Source: Caballeronia temeraria
Lineage (GTDB): Bacteria; Pseudomonadota; Gammaproteobacteria; Burkholderiales; Burkholderiaceae
Assembly: GCF_001544795.2 (NCBI RefSeq)
Contig: NZ_FCOI02000016.1
Location: 62,001 to 126,000 of the forward strand
Direction: 5' to 3'
DNA length: 64,000 bases
Shown here: positions 32,667-41,313 of the stretch, one piece after another
Layout: the number at the start of each line of letters is the position of its first letter
Position numbering within the stretch: the first letter of the stretch is position 1
Made by a program: the position numbers and the translations under genes
Notes under the pieces: generated by a model
Told to the model about the DNA's origin: nothing
Database searches by the model: none
The model's input: the letters and a program-made list of their open reading frames with translations, nothing else

Positions 32667-33544
32667 TGAACGCCATCGGCAAATACGGACTTCACAGCGC
32701 GACCGGCGACGCCGATGCGGCCTTCGCCGCGCTCGCGAAAGCGGAACTCGTCGTCACCGATTGCGACGGCACGCTGCTCTACACCGACAAGGCGCTGGGC
32801 CAGCCGGCCATCGACGCCGTGCGCCGTCTGAAGGACGCGGGCGTTCGCTTCACGGTCGCGAGCAGCCGGCCGGGCAAGGGCATGCGGTATATCGTCGAGA
32901 CGCTTGGCGTCGACATGCCGTATGCGTCGTACAACGGCGGCAGTCTTGTGAGGCCGGGCACGTGGGACGTGTTGTCGTCGCACAAGCTGCCGCGCGATGT
33001 CGTGCAGACCTCGCTCGAAGCGCTCGCCACGGCGAAAGTCGACGCGTGGGTGTTCATCGACGATGCGTGGTATCTGACGCATCCCGAGGGCACGTACGTG
33101 CCGCTGGAGACGCGCACGGTCGGTTACGAGGGCGTGCAAGTCGCGCGTTTCGACGATATCGATCTCGGCGCGGTCGACAAGATCGTCGGCTCGACCGCCG
33201 ATACGGCGCTGCTGGCGCGCGTGGAAAGCGACTTGCAGACGCAATTGGAGGGCCGCGGACATGCGGCGCGCTCGCAAACCTACTACCTCGATATCACGAG
33301 CCTGGAGGCCAACAAGGGCACCGCGGTGCGCGAACTGGCGCAACTTGCCGGCGTGCCCCTCGAGCGCGTGGCCGTGCTCGGCGACATGGGCAACGACGTC
33401 GCGATGTTCGAGGTCGCGGGCGTATCGATCGTGATGGGACAGGCATCCGACGCCGTGCAGCGTCACGCGAGCCTCGTCTCGAAGAGCAACGACGAGGACG
33501 GCTTCGCGATCGGCATCGACGCGCTGCTGGCGGCGCGCGGCTGA
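32666..33544 (+). CDS. HAD-superfamily Cof-type phosphatase
   Basis: Protein of 292 aa. Motif I DCDGTLLY (catalytic Asp 32, Asp 34), motif II in FTVASSRP, motif III Lys in NKGTAV, motif IV GDMGNDVAMF. A cap domain of about 110 residues lies between motifs II and III, as in the HAD-IIB (Cof) group that hydrolyses sugar phosphates, trehalose or sucrose phosphate, or phosphomannose. It overlaps the kinase gene by one base, so translation is coupled. Substrate unknown, but the operon suggests a sugar phosphate. Confidence 0.88.
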   Translation: MNAIGKYGLHSATGDADAAFAALAKAELVVTDCDGTLLYTDKALGQPAIDAVRRLKDAGVRFTVASSRPGKGMRYIVETLGVDMPYASYNGGSLVRPGTWDVLSSHKLPRDVVQTSLEALATAKVDAWVFIDDAWYLTHPEGTYVPLETRTVGYEGVQVARFDDIDLGAVDKIVGSTADTALLARVESDLQTQLEGRGHAARSQTYYLDITSLEANKGTAVRELAQLAGVPLERVAVLGDMGNDVAMFEVAGVSIVMGQASDAVQRHASLVSKSNDEDGFAIGIDALLAARG

Positions 33545-33691
33545 AGGAAGAAAGGACATCGACGCGTGGCGCAGCCTTGACGGTGAGCGGGCGCGTCGAA
33601 GTTCAGGATGATCCGCGAGAGTGGTTCAAAAGCGTGCGCTGCGGATCAGGCTCACGCTCGTTGCGGATGATTCAGCTGAAACGGCTGGCAA

Positions 33692-33958
33692 TCAACGACG
33701 GCGCATCTGTGGGCGCGGACCGCCGCCGCCAGCACGCTCGTCCTTATGACGGAAGTTGATGCGGCCCTTGGTCAGGTCGTACACGGACAGTTCCAGCGTG
33801 ACGCGGTCGCCGGCCAGAATACGAATGTGATTCTTGCGCATGCGGCCCGAGGCGTAAGCGCCCACGACGACGCCGTTGTCCAGCGTGACGCGATAGCGGC
33901 TGTCGGGAAGCACTTCGTCAACGATACCGTCGAGTTCGATGAGTTCTTCTTTCGCCAT
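33692..33958 (-). CDS. infA: Translation initiation factor IF-1, second copy type
   Basis: IF-1 of 88 aa, a single OB-fold that binds the ribosomal A site during initiation. Hallmarks: MAKEELIELDGIVDEVLPDSR, RYRVTLDNG, RMRKNHIRILAGDRVTLELS and YDLTKGRINFRHK. The standard beta-proteobacterial infA in the ribosomal protein cluster is about 72 aa; this one has an extra Gly/Pro/Arg tail (about 73-88). It stands outside the ribosomal cluster with a long intergenic leader, so it is probably a second, differently controlled copy. AAAGGAG precedes the ATG. Confidence 0.93.
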   Translation of the reverse strand: MAKEELIELDGIVDEVLPDSRYRVTLDNGVVVGAYASGRMRKNHIRILAGDRVTLELSVYDLTKGRINFRHKDERAGGGGPRPQMRRR

Positions 33959-34437
33959 ATGGGGCTCCTTTGATTGAGTTATAGAGGGTGCTGCCGCGCA
34001 TCGTGCGAAAAACGCACACTCAACGCCAACGAATCATCCAGCGCCGCGCCTGGAAGCGTCGTCGCTACGAAACGTAAGAGGCGATGCAAAGCGTGGCCTG
34101 GCACGTCCGCGCACGATAAAAACGTGCGACCGGCGCGCGCCGCGTCTCGAATTCAGGCTCGTCGTGAGCTTGACGGCATAGGCCGGACAACAGGGCGAAC
34201 CGCGGATGCGGCGCGCCCTGTCCGGCATGACCGGGACGGCGACATCGGCAAACAGCAACGCCGACGTGCGGGGTGAATCGGAAAAGCAACGTATGCTGCG
34301 GAAATGAGCGCAACTGCGGTGCGCTTACGTCATGTGAGGTCGATCGGCCGAGTTGCAAGGCCAGCCCTCATTCTCTCGCAAAACGCTTGATTAGACAATG
34401 AATTTCGCCTGAAGGTTCCGAAAAAGAGGCTTTCCTG
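33959..34437. other. Long leader region upstream of infA
   Basis: About 480 bp with no supported gene. It contains an inverted repeat CGCACG / CGTGCG with a 7-nt A-rich loop at 34110-34128. The region may hold the infA promoter and a long 5' leader; no clear pair of -35/-10 boxes was found. Confidence 0.4.
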
Positions 34438-35415
34438 CTACAGCCAGCCTGCCTTCTTGAAGCGCCAGTAGAGCACCAGATCGACGATCAGCATGACCGC
34501 GAGGCAGACCGGGTAGCCGTAGACCCAGTCGAGCTCCGGAATCGACTTGAAGTTCATGCCGTAGATGCCGGCGATCATCGTCGGCACGGCAAAGAGCGCC
34601 GCGAACGAGCCGAGGCGCTTGGTCACTTCGCTCTCCGCGAGCGCGATCAGGCCGAGATTCACCTGAATCGCCGTGACGATCATTTCGCGCCGTCCCTCGA
34701 TGGTCTTCACGATGCGCAGCAAATGGTCGTACACGTCGCGGAAATATTCCTGCATGCCCGAGCACACGGCGGGCGAGCGTCCACCATACAGTTTGCTGAC
34801 AGCTTCGAGCAGCGGCGCCGTGTGATGCTGCAGGATCGTCATGCGGCGCTTCAGCGAGTACAGATCCTCGATGATCTCGCGCGATTCCACCGAGCCCTTC
34901 TGTTCGAAGATGCGCTCTTCCACTTCGTCGACTTCCGCGCCGAGCGTTTCGAGCACGGGGAAATATCGATCGACGACCGCGTCGAGCAGCGCATACATCA
35001 CGAACGCCGGCCCGTGCTTGAGCAGATGCGGCTCGCGCTCGCAACGCTTGCGCACTTCCTGAAAACCTTGCGTCGTGCGATTGCGCACCGAAAGCACGTA
35101 GTTCCTGCCGACGAACACGTTCACTTCGCCGACGAGCACTTCGCCTTCTTCATCGAACTCGACCGTATGGAAGACCGCGAACAGCGAATCGCCGTATTCC
35201 TCGATCTTCGGCCGCTGATGACCGTGCTGCGCATCTTCGACCGCGAGTTCATGCAGGCCGAACTGATGCGTCATGTGCGCGAGCTCGCCGGGGCCGGGCT
35301 CTTTCAATGCAACCCAAATGAAAGAGTCGGGCAGATCGCGATAAGCGTTGATGTCTTCGATATCGACATCCGCGAGTTTCCGGCCGTTTTGATAAGCCGC
35401 GCAATTGACCAGCAT
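34438..35415 (-). CDS. corA: CorA-family magnesium/cobalt transporter
   Basis: Inner-membrane Mg2+ channel of 325 aa, near the usual CorA length. A large cytoplasmic N-terminal domain (about 1-255) is followed by two C-terminal spans. The selectivity motif is present as YGMNF (about 294-298) between the spans, and the loop acidic residues PELDW follow. HQRPKIEEYGDSLFAVFH (about 66-83) is conserved in the family. No Mg2+-responsive leader is evident in the 170 bp upstream. Monocistronic by spacing. Confidence 0.93.
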   Translation of the reverse strand: MLVNCAAYQNGRKLADVDIEDINAYRDLPDSFIWVALKEPGPGELAHMTHQFGLHELAVEDAQHGHQRPKIEEYGDSLFAVFHTVEFDEEGEVLVGEVNVFVGRNYVLSVRNRTTQGFQEVRKRCEREPHLLKHGPAFVMYALLDAVVDRYFPVLETLGAEVDEVEERIFEQKGSVESREIIEDLYSLKRRMTILQHHTAPLLEAVSKLYGGRSPAVCSGMQEYFRDVYDHLLRIVKTIEGRREMIVTAIQVNLGLIALAESEVTKRLGSFAALFAVPTMIAGIYGMNFKSIPELDWVYGYPVCLAVMLIVDLVLYWRFKKAGWL

Positions 35416-35583
35416 GGGGCGCCCTTTATAGTTATTTCGATGTCACCGGCCACGCGTCGATGGGTGCTCGAAGTCGCGTGAATCGCTAGGGGCGCGAGCG
35501 CGTGGCCTTCATCCCTCGAATCTTAGCCGGTCATGCGCGCCGTTGCCAACGAGCAACGGCTATGAGGCATTCGTTACGCGCGA

Positions 35584-36012
35584 TCAGTTCGCGGCGAAAT
35601 CGTATTCGTTCGGCGCGGGCAGGGTCGGCATTTGCGCGGACTGCGGATCGATTTTGGTGAGCTTGCCTTCCACCGTCGCGCCGATATCCATGCGCAACTG
35701 CTGGTAGTAGATGTTGCCCAGCACGCGTGCGTTGGACTGAAGTTCGACGAAATGCGCGACGGTGACATCGCCGGTCACGCAGCCGTTGATGATGACGTCG
35801 TAGGCATTCACGTTGCCGCGAATCGCGCCCTGGTCGCTTACGACGAGCAGCGTTTCTTCGCCGGGCCGGCCGGCCACGTTGCCCGTCACCTGGCCGTCCA
35901 TGCGCAGGCCTTCGCTGAACTCGAGATTGCCCGAGATATGGACGTTGTGCGCGACGAGCGTCGCGAGCTTGGCCATCTTGACGCCGTTTGAGTCCTTCTT
36001 CGATGAAAACAT
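35584..36012 (-). CDS. Bactofilin
   Basis: Polymer-forming cytoskeletal protein of 142 aa. The beta-helix core (about 20-115) shows the repeating pattern HISGNLEFSEGLRMDGQVTGNV, then RGNVNAYDVIINGCVTGDVT and GNIYYQQLRMDIGATVEGKL (each given in part). Terminal tails are short and polar. The start at MFSSKKDSN is preferred over the upstream in-frame ATG. Bactofilins form membrane-associated scaffolds that place peptidoglycan enzymes; the M23 peptidase gene two genes upstream in the same unit fits this. Confidence 0.9.
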   Translation of the reverse strand: MFSSKKDSNGVKMAKLATLVAHNVHISGNLEFSEGLRMDGQVTGNVAGRPGEETLLVVSDQGAIRGNVNAYDVIINGCVTGDVTVAHFVELQSNARVLGNIYYQQLRMDIGATVEGKLTKIDPQSAQMPTLPAPNEYDFAAN

Positions 36013-36069
36013 GTCGAGTCCTTGCAATGCGGTAAAGGGTTGCACGAAGTCAGCGCTGATGCGCGCCGC

Positions 36070-36435
36070 TCAATCGGGCTTGTGCTGTTTCTTGAGGAAA
36101 GCGAGATCGGTCTGCAGGCGCTGAATCTGAGTCGTGCTGTCTTTCACGCTCTGTTCCAGCGACTTGCGGCTCGCCGCTTCCTGTTCGAGCGCGAGCTGTG
36201 CGTGCGCGAGTTGTTCGCGCAGCTTCTGCTCGGAGACGGGCGGCGCGCAGAGCGTGTCGAGCCTGCGCACGTCCTCATGCGAGCGTTTGAGTGCGAAGCC
36301 CGCAGCCCCGAGCGCCGCGACCGCGCACACGGCCGCGATCGAGCCTAGCCAGATGCCCGCGCCGCGCTTGGGCGTGAGGGAATAGGACTGGCGAGTGAGT
36401 TGCAGCGAGGGCCGCTTCGAATCAACTTTGCGCAT
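36070..36435 (-). CDS. Membrane-anchored coiled-coil protein between M23 peptidase and bactofilin
   Basis: Protein of 121 aa. A basic cytoplasmic N-terminus is followed by one membrane span (about 27-49: GAGIWLGSIAAVCAVAALGA) and a coiled coil (about 68-118) with VSEQKLREQLAHAQLALEQEA and TTQIQRLQTDLAFLKK. No named family recognised. It overlaps the end of the M23 gene by 14 bp and is 57 bp before the bactofilin gene, so it likely bridges the bactofilin scaffold and the periplasmic hydrolase. Confidence 0.78.
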   Translation of the reverse strand: MRKVDSKRPSLQLTRQSYSLTPKRGAGIWLGSIAAVCAVAALGAAGFALKRSHEDVRRLDTLCAPPVSEQKLREQLAHAQLALEQEAASRKSLEQSVKDSTTQIQRLQTDLAFLKKQHKPD

Positions 36436-37402
36436 TCGGCATGCGCCTGAAGAGCGCCAGATAGGGAGAGGGATTGAGCTGCGCGCCGTCGACGATCACT
36501 TCGAAATGCAGATGCGGGCCCGTGGAGCGTCCGGTCGAGCCGATTTCCGCGATCTCCTGTCCCGGCATCACGTAGTCGCCGGCTTTCACGAAGATGCGCG
36601 ACGCATGACCGTAGCGCGTCACCATGCCGTCGCTGTGGCGGATATCGACCGCGTTGCCGTAGCCGGCGCGCTCGCCCGCCTGCACGACACGCCCGCCCGC
36701 GCTGGCGAGAATCGGCGTACCCGATGGACCCGGGAAGTCCTGTCCGGGATGAAAACTCAGATGGCCGGTGAAGGGATCGAGACGATTGCCATAAGGCGAA
36801 CCGGTGCGCGTGCCGGGCGCTGGATTGCGGCCGGGGAACGCCATGTACGCGGTGTAGTAGTCGAGCGTTTGCGTCTGCAATTGCGAGACTTCGCCGTTCA
36901 GGCAATCGATGGCGCGCTGGGTCTTCTTGAGGCGCTGGCGCGGCGTGCCGCTGTCGTCTCGATCGATATCGCAGAGGCGTGGCGGCAGCAGCGGGCCGCC
37001 GGCGCCGTCGAGCGGAGCCGCCGATTCTTCGCTGTCGGGCAGCGGCGGGACATCGTGCACGCCGGACGCACCGTGCGCGCCGTTCGCGGCCTTCATATGG
37101 ATATCGAACTCGTGCAGTTCGTTCACTTGCGCGGAGAGGCCGTCGACACGTGGCGCGAGCTGGATCAGCGCGGCATTGAGCCGGCCGAGTTCCTCGATCT
37201 CATACGAACGGCGCGACATCAGCGTCTGCTCTTCGCCGAGATGGCTGCGGGCGAACACGGTGCCGATCGCGATGCCGAGCGCGAGCGCGGCAACGAGCAG
37301 GGCGATTGCGCCGATGATCGCGATTGCGCGCGCCGTGCGTGCCTCGACGAAGCGGATGCGCTGGCGGGACATGGTCCGCCGTGACCAGATGACGAAAGCC
37401 AT
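36422..37402 (-). CDS. M23 (LytM-type) metallopeptidase, membrane-anchored
   Basis: Protein of 326 aa. One N-terminal membrane anchor (about 25-50), a coiled/linker region (about 60-185) and a C-terminal M23 domain. Zinc ligands are visible: His and Asp of HPGQDF (about 218-223) and the H-x-H of GPHLHFEV (about 293-300). GRVVQAGERAGYGNAVDIRH is the family core (in part). It probably cleaves peptide cross-links of peptidoglycan. The start is uncertain: the ATG at 37402 gives 10 more residues than the one at 37372, and neither has a strong ribosome-binding site. Confidence 0.88.
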   Translation of the reverse strand: MAFVIWSRRTMSRQRIRFVEARTARAIAIIGAIALLVAALALGIAIGTVFARSHLGEEQTLMSRRSYEIEELGRLNAALIQLAPRVDGLSAQVNELHEFDIHMKAANGAHGASGVHDVPPLPDSEESAAPLDGAGGPLLPPRLCDIDRDDSGTPRQRLKKTQRAIDCLNGEVSQLQTQTLDYYTAYMAFPGRNPAPGTRTGSPYGNRLDPFTGHLSFHPGQDFPGPSGTPILASAGGRVVQAGERAGYGNAVDIRHSDGMVTRYGHASRIFVKAGDYVMPGQEIAEIGSTGRSTGPHLHFEVIVDGAQLNPSPYLALFRRMPNAQS

Positions 37403-37654
37403 CAGCGTACGGCGCGGCCTGGCAGGCCGGCGGGGAAAAGGCTAAGAAAAATCACGGGGTGGAGTACGCCGCGCTCTCCACGGCAAAGCAATGAATCGCC
37501 GGCGATTATGCCCGAGCCCGACCGGGCGGGTGACGTTTCAGCAGTACATCCAAGCAAAATTACACGATTACATCGAGTCAAATTTTGTGTCGGCTGGATG
37601 GCAAAGAATCGTTAGCATGTTCGGTCTCGAGGTGCTGTCAAAAATTGTCTGTAC
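37403..37654. other. Intergenic region, no gene seen
   Basis: About 250 bp between the M23 gene and the LysR gene, somewhat AT-richer from 37540. A 65-codon frame exists on the + strand, but it has no ribosome-binding site and runs into the LysR gene; nothing here can be supported as a gene. Confidence 0.4.
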
Positions 37655-38614
37655 TCACGATGATCTGACGTCCACCCAGGCCATTTGAGAGCCGTCGCCC
37701 ATCAGGAAAGCGCGGTTCGCTTCGGCTGCCGCGCGCAGATAGTCCCAGACGGCCGTGATGCGTTTCAGCTTGCGCAAATCTTCGCGGCAGGACAGATAGA
37801 AGGCGCGCGTCACGACGATATCGTCGGGCAGCACCGGCACGAAGCGAGGATCGGGCGAGGTCATGAAGCACGGCAGGATCGCGAGCGCGCGGCCCTGCAG
37901 CGCGGCGAAGTATTGCGCGATCGCGCTCGTGCTGCGCCAGCGCGACACCGCGCCCGGCACCGCGCGTTCGAGATAGAGCAGTTCGTAGCTGAACGCGAGA
38001 TCGTCGATATAACTCGCGAAACGATGATGGCGCAGGTCGTCGCTCGTGCGGATCGGTTCGTGCGCGTCGAGATATTCGGCGGTCGCGTAGAGCTTGAGCC
38101 GATATTCGCAGAGCTTCGTGTAGACGTACTGGCCCTGTTCCGGGCGCTCTAGCGTCACCGCGATATCCGCCTCGCGCTTCGACAGGCTCACGAAATGCGG
38201 CACCGGCAAGAGATCGATGGAAATGTTCGGATGCGCATCCTGAAAACGCGCGAGCTGCGGCGCAAGAAAGAAGCAGCCGAAGCCTTCCGTCGAACCGACG
38301 CGCACGTGACCGGACAGCGCATGTCCCGTATTGGCGATCTGCTCGGTGGCGGACTGCACCGTCGTCTCGATCGAATCGACGAAACCGAGCAGACGCTGGC
38401 CCTCGGCGGTCAGAATGAATCCGCCGCTGCGCGACTTGTCGAACAGAAGGGTGCCGAGCGCGTCCTCCAGCGCGCGCACGCGCCGCGCGACGGTCGTGTA
38501 ATCGACGCCCAGACGCTTCGCCGCGCCGCTCGCGCGCTGCGTGCGCGCCACTTCGAGGAAGAAGCGCAGGTCGTCCCAGTTGAGCCGCGCAAGGTCGAAC
38601 TTGCCAGATGGCAT
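37655..38614 (-). CDS. LysR-type regulator divergent from mmsA
   Basis: LTTR of 319 aa if started at MPSGKFDLARLNWDDL. The N-terminal HTH (about 13-68) contains RTQRASGAAKRLGVDYTTVA and VRALEDALGTLLFDKSRSG. The effector domain (about 95-310) includes VGSTEGFGCFFLAPQL and ALAILPCFMTSPD. Upstream ATGs up to 38683 are in frame; the shorter start is preferred because the longer ones would place direct repeats of the control region inside the gene. It lies 212 bp from the mmsA start and is probably the local regulator of mmsAB. Confidence 0.85.
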   Translation of the reverse strand: MPSGKFDLARLNWDDLRFFLEVARTQRASGAAKRLGVDYTTVARRVRALEDALGTLLFDKSRSGGFILTAEGQRLLGFVDSIETTVQSATEQIANTGHALSGHVRVGSTEGFGCFFLAPQLARFQDAHPNISIDLLPVPHFVSLSKREADIAVTLERPEQGQYVYTKLCEYRLKLYATAEYLDAHEPIRTSDDLRHHRFASYIDDLAFSYELLYLERAVPGAVSRWRSTSAIAQYFAALQGRALAILPCFMTSPDPRFVPVLPDDIVVTRAFYLSCREDLRKLKRITAVWDYLRAAAEANRAFLMGDGSQMAWVDVRSS

Positions 38615-38621
38615 GGCGTTT

Positions 38622-38680
38622 TTTTGCATATCGATCGGGTATTTTTCTAGTGCCATGATGGACTTTTGCATAACTATACT
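38622..38680 (+). promoter_or_regulatory. lysR-mmsA control region with two direct repeats
   Basis: TTTTGCATA occurs at 38622-38630 and again at 38664-38672, 42 bp apart, close to four helical turns. A TATACT -10 lies at 38675-38680 with no good -35, as expected for an activator-dependent promoter. The repeats are candidate LysR half-sites. Confidence 0.5.
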
Positions 38681-38826
38681 CAAGGAAACGAGCGTGCAGC
38701 AGTGCAGGCCGATTTCTTATAAACGGAGACGACATGCTTTTCCCCTCGGCGCCGCAACGGCGCTCCGTCCGCGCGTCTTCGCTTCCCTTCTTTCCCCTCG
38801 TGGCAACTCATCCAAAGGAGTGACTC

Positions 38827-40359
38827 GTGAATATCGCTGCTGAACATCCGGCGCAGAGTGCGTCCGTCCGTACGGCCAAGCTGCTCATCGACGGCCAGTT
38901 CGTCGATTCGAAGACGGCGGAGTGGCGCGACATCGTCAATCCCGCGACGCAGGAAGTGGTCGGCCGCGTGCCGTTCGCGACGATGGACGAAGTGGACGCC
39001 GCCGTTGCCGCAGCGCACAAGGCGTTTCAGACCTGGCGCACGACGCCGCTCGGTGCGCGCATGCGCCTCATGCTCAAGTTTCAGGACCTGGTGCGTCAGA
39101 ACCAGAAGCGCATCGCGCAGACCCTGACGGCCGAGCAGGGCAAGACGCTCGCCGATGCCGAAGGCGACATCTTCCGTGGTCTCGAAGTCGTCGAGCATGC
39201 GTGCTCGATCAGCACCTTGCAGCAGGGCGAGTTCTCGGAGAACGTCGCGGGCGGCGTCGACACGTACACGCTGCGTCAGCCGCTCGGCGTGTGCGCCGGC
39301 ATCACGCCGTTCAATTTCCCCGCGATGATCCCGCTGTGGATGTTCCCGATGGCGATCGTCTGCGGCAACACGTTCGTGCTGAAGCCGTCGGAACAAGATC
39401 CGCTTTCGACGATGGAACTCGTAGAACTGGCGCTCGAAGCGGGCGTGCCGCCGGGCGTGCTGAACGTCGTGCATGGCGGCAAGGACGTGGTCGATGCGAT
39501 CTGCACGCATCCCGATATCAAGGCGATCTCGTTCGTCGGCTCGACGGCCGTCGGCACGCACGTCTACAACCTCGCGGGCCAGCACGGCAAGCGCGTGCAG
39601 TCGATGATGGGCGCGAAGAATCACGCCGTCGTGCTGCCCGACGCGAACAAGGAGCAGACGCTCAACGCGCTCGCGGGCGCGGGCTTCGGCGCGGCGGGCC
39701 AGCGCTGCATGGCGACGTCGGTGGCGGTGTTCGTCGGTGCATCGAAGGACTGGGTGCCGGAACTCGTCGAGAAGGCGAAGACGCTCAAGGTCAACGGCGG
39801 CACGGAGCCGAACACGGATGTCGGCCCGGTCGTATCGAAAGCGGCGAAAGAGCGCATTCTCGGGCTGATCGGCCGTGGTGTTGAAGAAGGCGCGACGCTC
39901 GCCCTCGATGGCCGCAAGATCGACGTGAAGGGCTACGAGAGCGGCAACTTCATCGGCCCGACGATCTTCACGAACGTCGACACGGATATGTCGATCTACA
40001 AGACGGAGATCTTCGGCCCGGTGCTGTGCGTGCTGGAAGCCGAGACGCTCGACGACGCCATCGCGCTCGTCAACCGCAATCCGATGGGCAACGGCGTCGG
40101 CCTCTTCACGCAAAGCGGCGCGGCGGCGCGCAAGTTCCAGAGCGAGATCGATATCGGCCAGGTCGGCATCAACATTCCGATTCCGGTGCCGGTGCCCGCG
40201 TTCAGCTTTACCGGCTCGCGCGGCTCGAAGCTCGGCGACCTCGGCCCGTACGGAAAACAGGTGGTGCAGTTCTATACGCAGACGAAGACGGTCACGGCGC
40301 GCTGGTTCGACGACGCCACCGTGAACGACGGCGTCAACACGACCATCGCGCTTCGCTAA
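38827..40359 (+). CDS. mmsA: Methylmalonate-semialdehyde dehydrogenase (CoA-acylating)
   Basis: Aldehyde dehydrogenase superfamily, 510 aa. It converts methylmalonate semialdehyde to propionyl-CoA and malonate semialdehyde to acetyl-CoA, with NAD+ and CoA, in valine, inositol and beta-alanine breakdown. Key features: TPFNFPAMIPLWMFPMAI (about 158-175), the KPSEQ pocket, and the catalytic Cys 294 in GQRCMATS. The C-terminal AFSFTGSRGSKLGDL is an MmsA hallmark. GTG start, preceded by AAAGGAG. Immediately upstream of mmsB (13 bp), so one operon. Confidence 0.95.
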   Translation: MNIAAEHPAQSASVRTAKLLIDGQFVDSKTAEWRDIVNPATQEVVGRVPFATMDEVDAAVAAAHKAFQTWRTTPLGARMRLMLKFQDLVRQNQKRIAQTLTAEQGKTLADAEGDIFRGLEVVEHACSISTLQQGEFSENVAGGVDTYTLRQPLGVCAGITPFNFPAMIPLWMFPMAIVCGNTFVLKPSEQDPLSTMELVELALEAGVPPGVLNVVHGGKDVVDAICTHPDIKAISFVGSTAVGTHVYNLAGQHGKRVQSMMGAKNHAVVLPDANKEQTLNALAGAGFGAAGQRCMATSVAVFVGASKDWVPELVEKAKTLKVNGGTEPNTDVGPVVSKAAKERILGLIGRGVEEGATLALDGRKIDVKGYESGNFIGPTIFTNVDTDMSIYKTEIFGPVLCVLEAETLDDAIALVNRNPMGNGVGLFTQSGAAARKFQSEIDIGQVGINIPIPVPVPAFSFTGSRGSKLGDLGPYGKQVVQFYTQTKTVTARWFDDATVNDGVNTTIALR

Positions 40360-40372
40360 AGGGAGATTTCTC

Positions 40373-41269
40373 ATGCGAATCGGCTTCATTGGTTTGGGCC
40401 ACATGGGCGGTCCGATGGCCGCCAATCTCCTGAAGGCCGGCCACGCGGTGACGGCGTTCGATCTCGTTCCCGCCGCGCTCGATGCCGCGAAGGCGGCGGG
40501 CGCGACGCTCGCCGCGTCGCCGCGCGCGGCGGCGGAAGGCGCGGAAGTCGTCATCACGATGCTTCCCGCGGCGCAGCATGTGAAGGCGGTCTATCTGAAC
40601 GACGACGGCGTGCTCGCGGGCGTCGCCAAAGGCGTGCCGGTCGTCGACAGCAGCACGATCGATCCGGCCACCGCGAAGCTCATCGGCGAAGCGGCGGCAA
40701 AGCAGGGCAATCCGTTCGCGGATGCGCCGGTATCCGGCGGCGTCGTCGGTGCGCAGGCGGGCACGTTGACCTTCATGGTCGGCGCGGATGAAGCGCTATT
40801 CGAAACCTTGCGTCCCGTGTTGTCCGGCATGGGCAAAAACATGGTGCGTTGCGGCGAAACCGGCACGGGCCAGATCGCGAAGATCTGCAATAACCTGCTG
40901 TTAGGGATTTCCATGATCGGCGTCGCCGAAGCGATGAAACTCGGCGAAACGCTCGGCATCGATCCGGCGAAACTCGCGAGCATCGTCAATACATCGACGG
41001 GGCGCTGCTGGAGCTCGGATACATGTAATCCCTATCCGGGCATTGTTGAAACGGCGCCGGCTTCACGGGACTATGCGGGCGGTTTCGGCGCAGATCTGAT
41101 GCTCAAGGATCTGGGTCTCGCCGTCGATGCGGCGCGCGGCGCAAAGCAGCCGGTTTTCATGGGCGCGCTGGCACAACAGTTGTATCAGTCGATGAGTCAG
41201 CAGGGACTCGGCGGACTCGATTTTTCCGGCATTATCAAGTTGTACGCGAAGAACTCGGGCGCGCAATAA
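40373..41269 (+). CDS. mmsB: 3-hydroxyisobutyrate dehydrogenase
   Basis: Beta-hydroxyacid dehydrogenase of 298 aa that oxidises 3-hydroxyisobutyrate to methylmalonate semialdehyde. The N-terminal Rossmann motif is GFIGLGHMGGPMA (about 4-16), the substrate segment is DAPVSGGVVGAQAGTL (about 118-133), and the catalytic Lys is in GQIAKICNN (about 166-174). KGGAGATF-type segments give way to GFGADLMLKDL near the end. It supplies mmsA with its substrate in valine degradation. Good ribosome-binding site AAAGGGAG. Confidence 0.95.
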   Translation: MRIGFIGLGHMGGPMAANLLKAGHAVTAFDLVPAALDAAKAAGATLAASPRAAAEGAEVVITMLPAAQHVKAVYLNDDGVLAGVAKGVPVVDSSTIDPATAKLIGEAAAKQGNPFADAPVSGGVVGAQAGTLTFMVGADEALFETLRPVLSGMGKNMVRCGETGTGQIAKICNNLLLGISMIGVAEAMKLGETLGIDPAKLASIVNTSTGRCWSSDTCNPYPGIVETAPASRDYAGGFGADLMLKDLGLAVDAARGAKQPVFMGALAQQLYQSMSQQGLGGLDFSGIIKLYAKNSGAQ

Positions 41270-41287
41270 AACTCCAATACTTTAGGA

Positions 41288-41313
41288 AATCGGCACGCAC
41301 GCGCGTGCCGATT
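41288..41313. other. Long perfect hairpin after mmsB
   Basis: Two perfect 11-bp arms, AATCGGCACGC and GCGTGCCGATT, separated by a 4-nt loop, 19 bp after the mmsB stop. There is no T-run, so it may be a 3'-end protecting structure or a Rho-assisted stop. Confidence 0.6.

Noticed and set aside
37491..37688. 65-codon frame before the LysR gene
   Set aside because: No ribosome-binding site, no family, and it runs into the antisense end of lysR.
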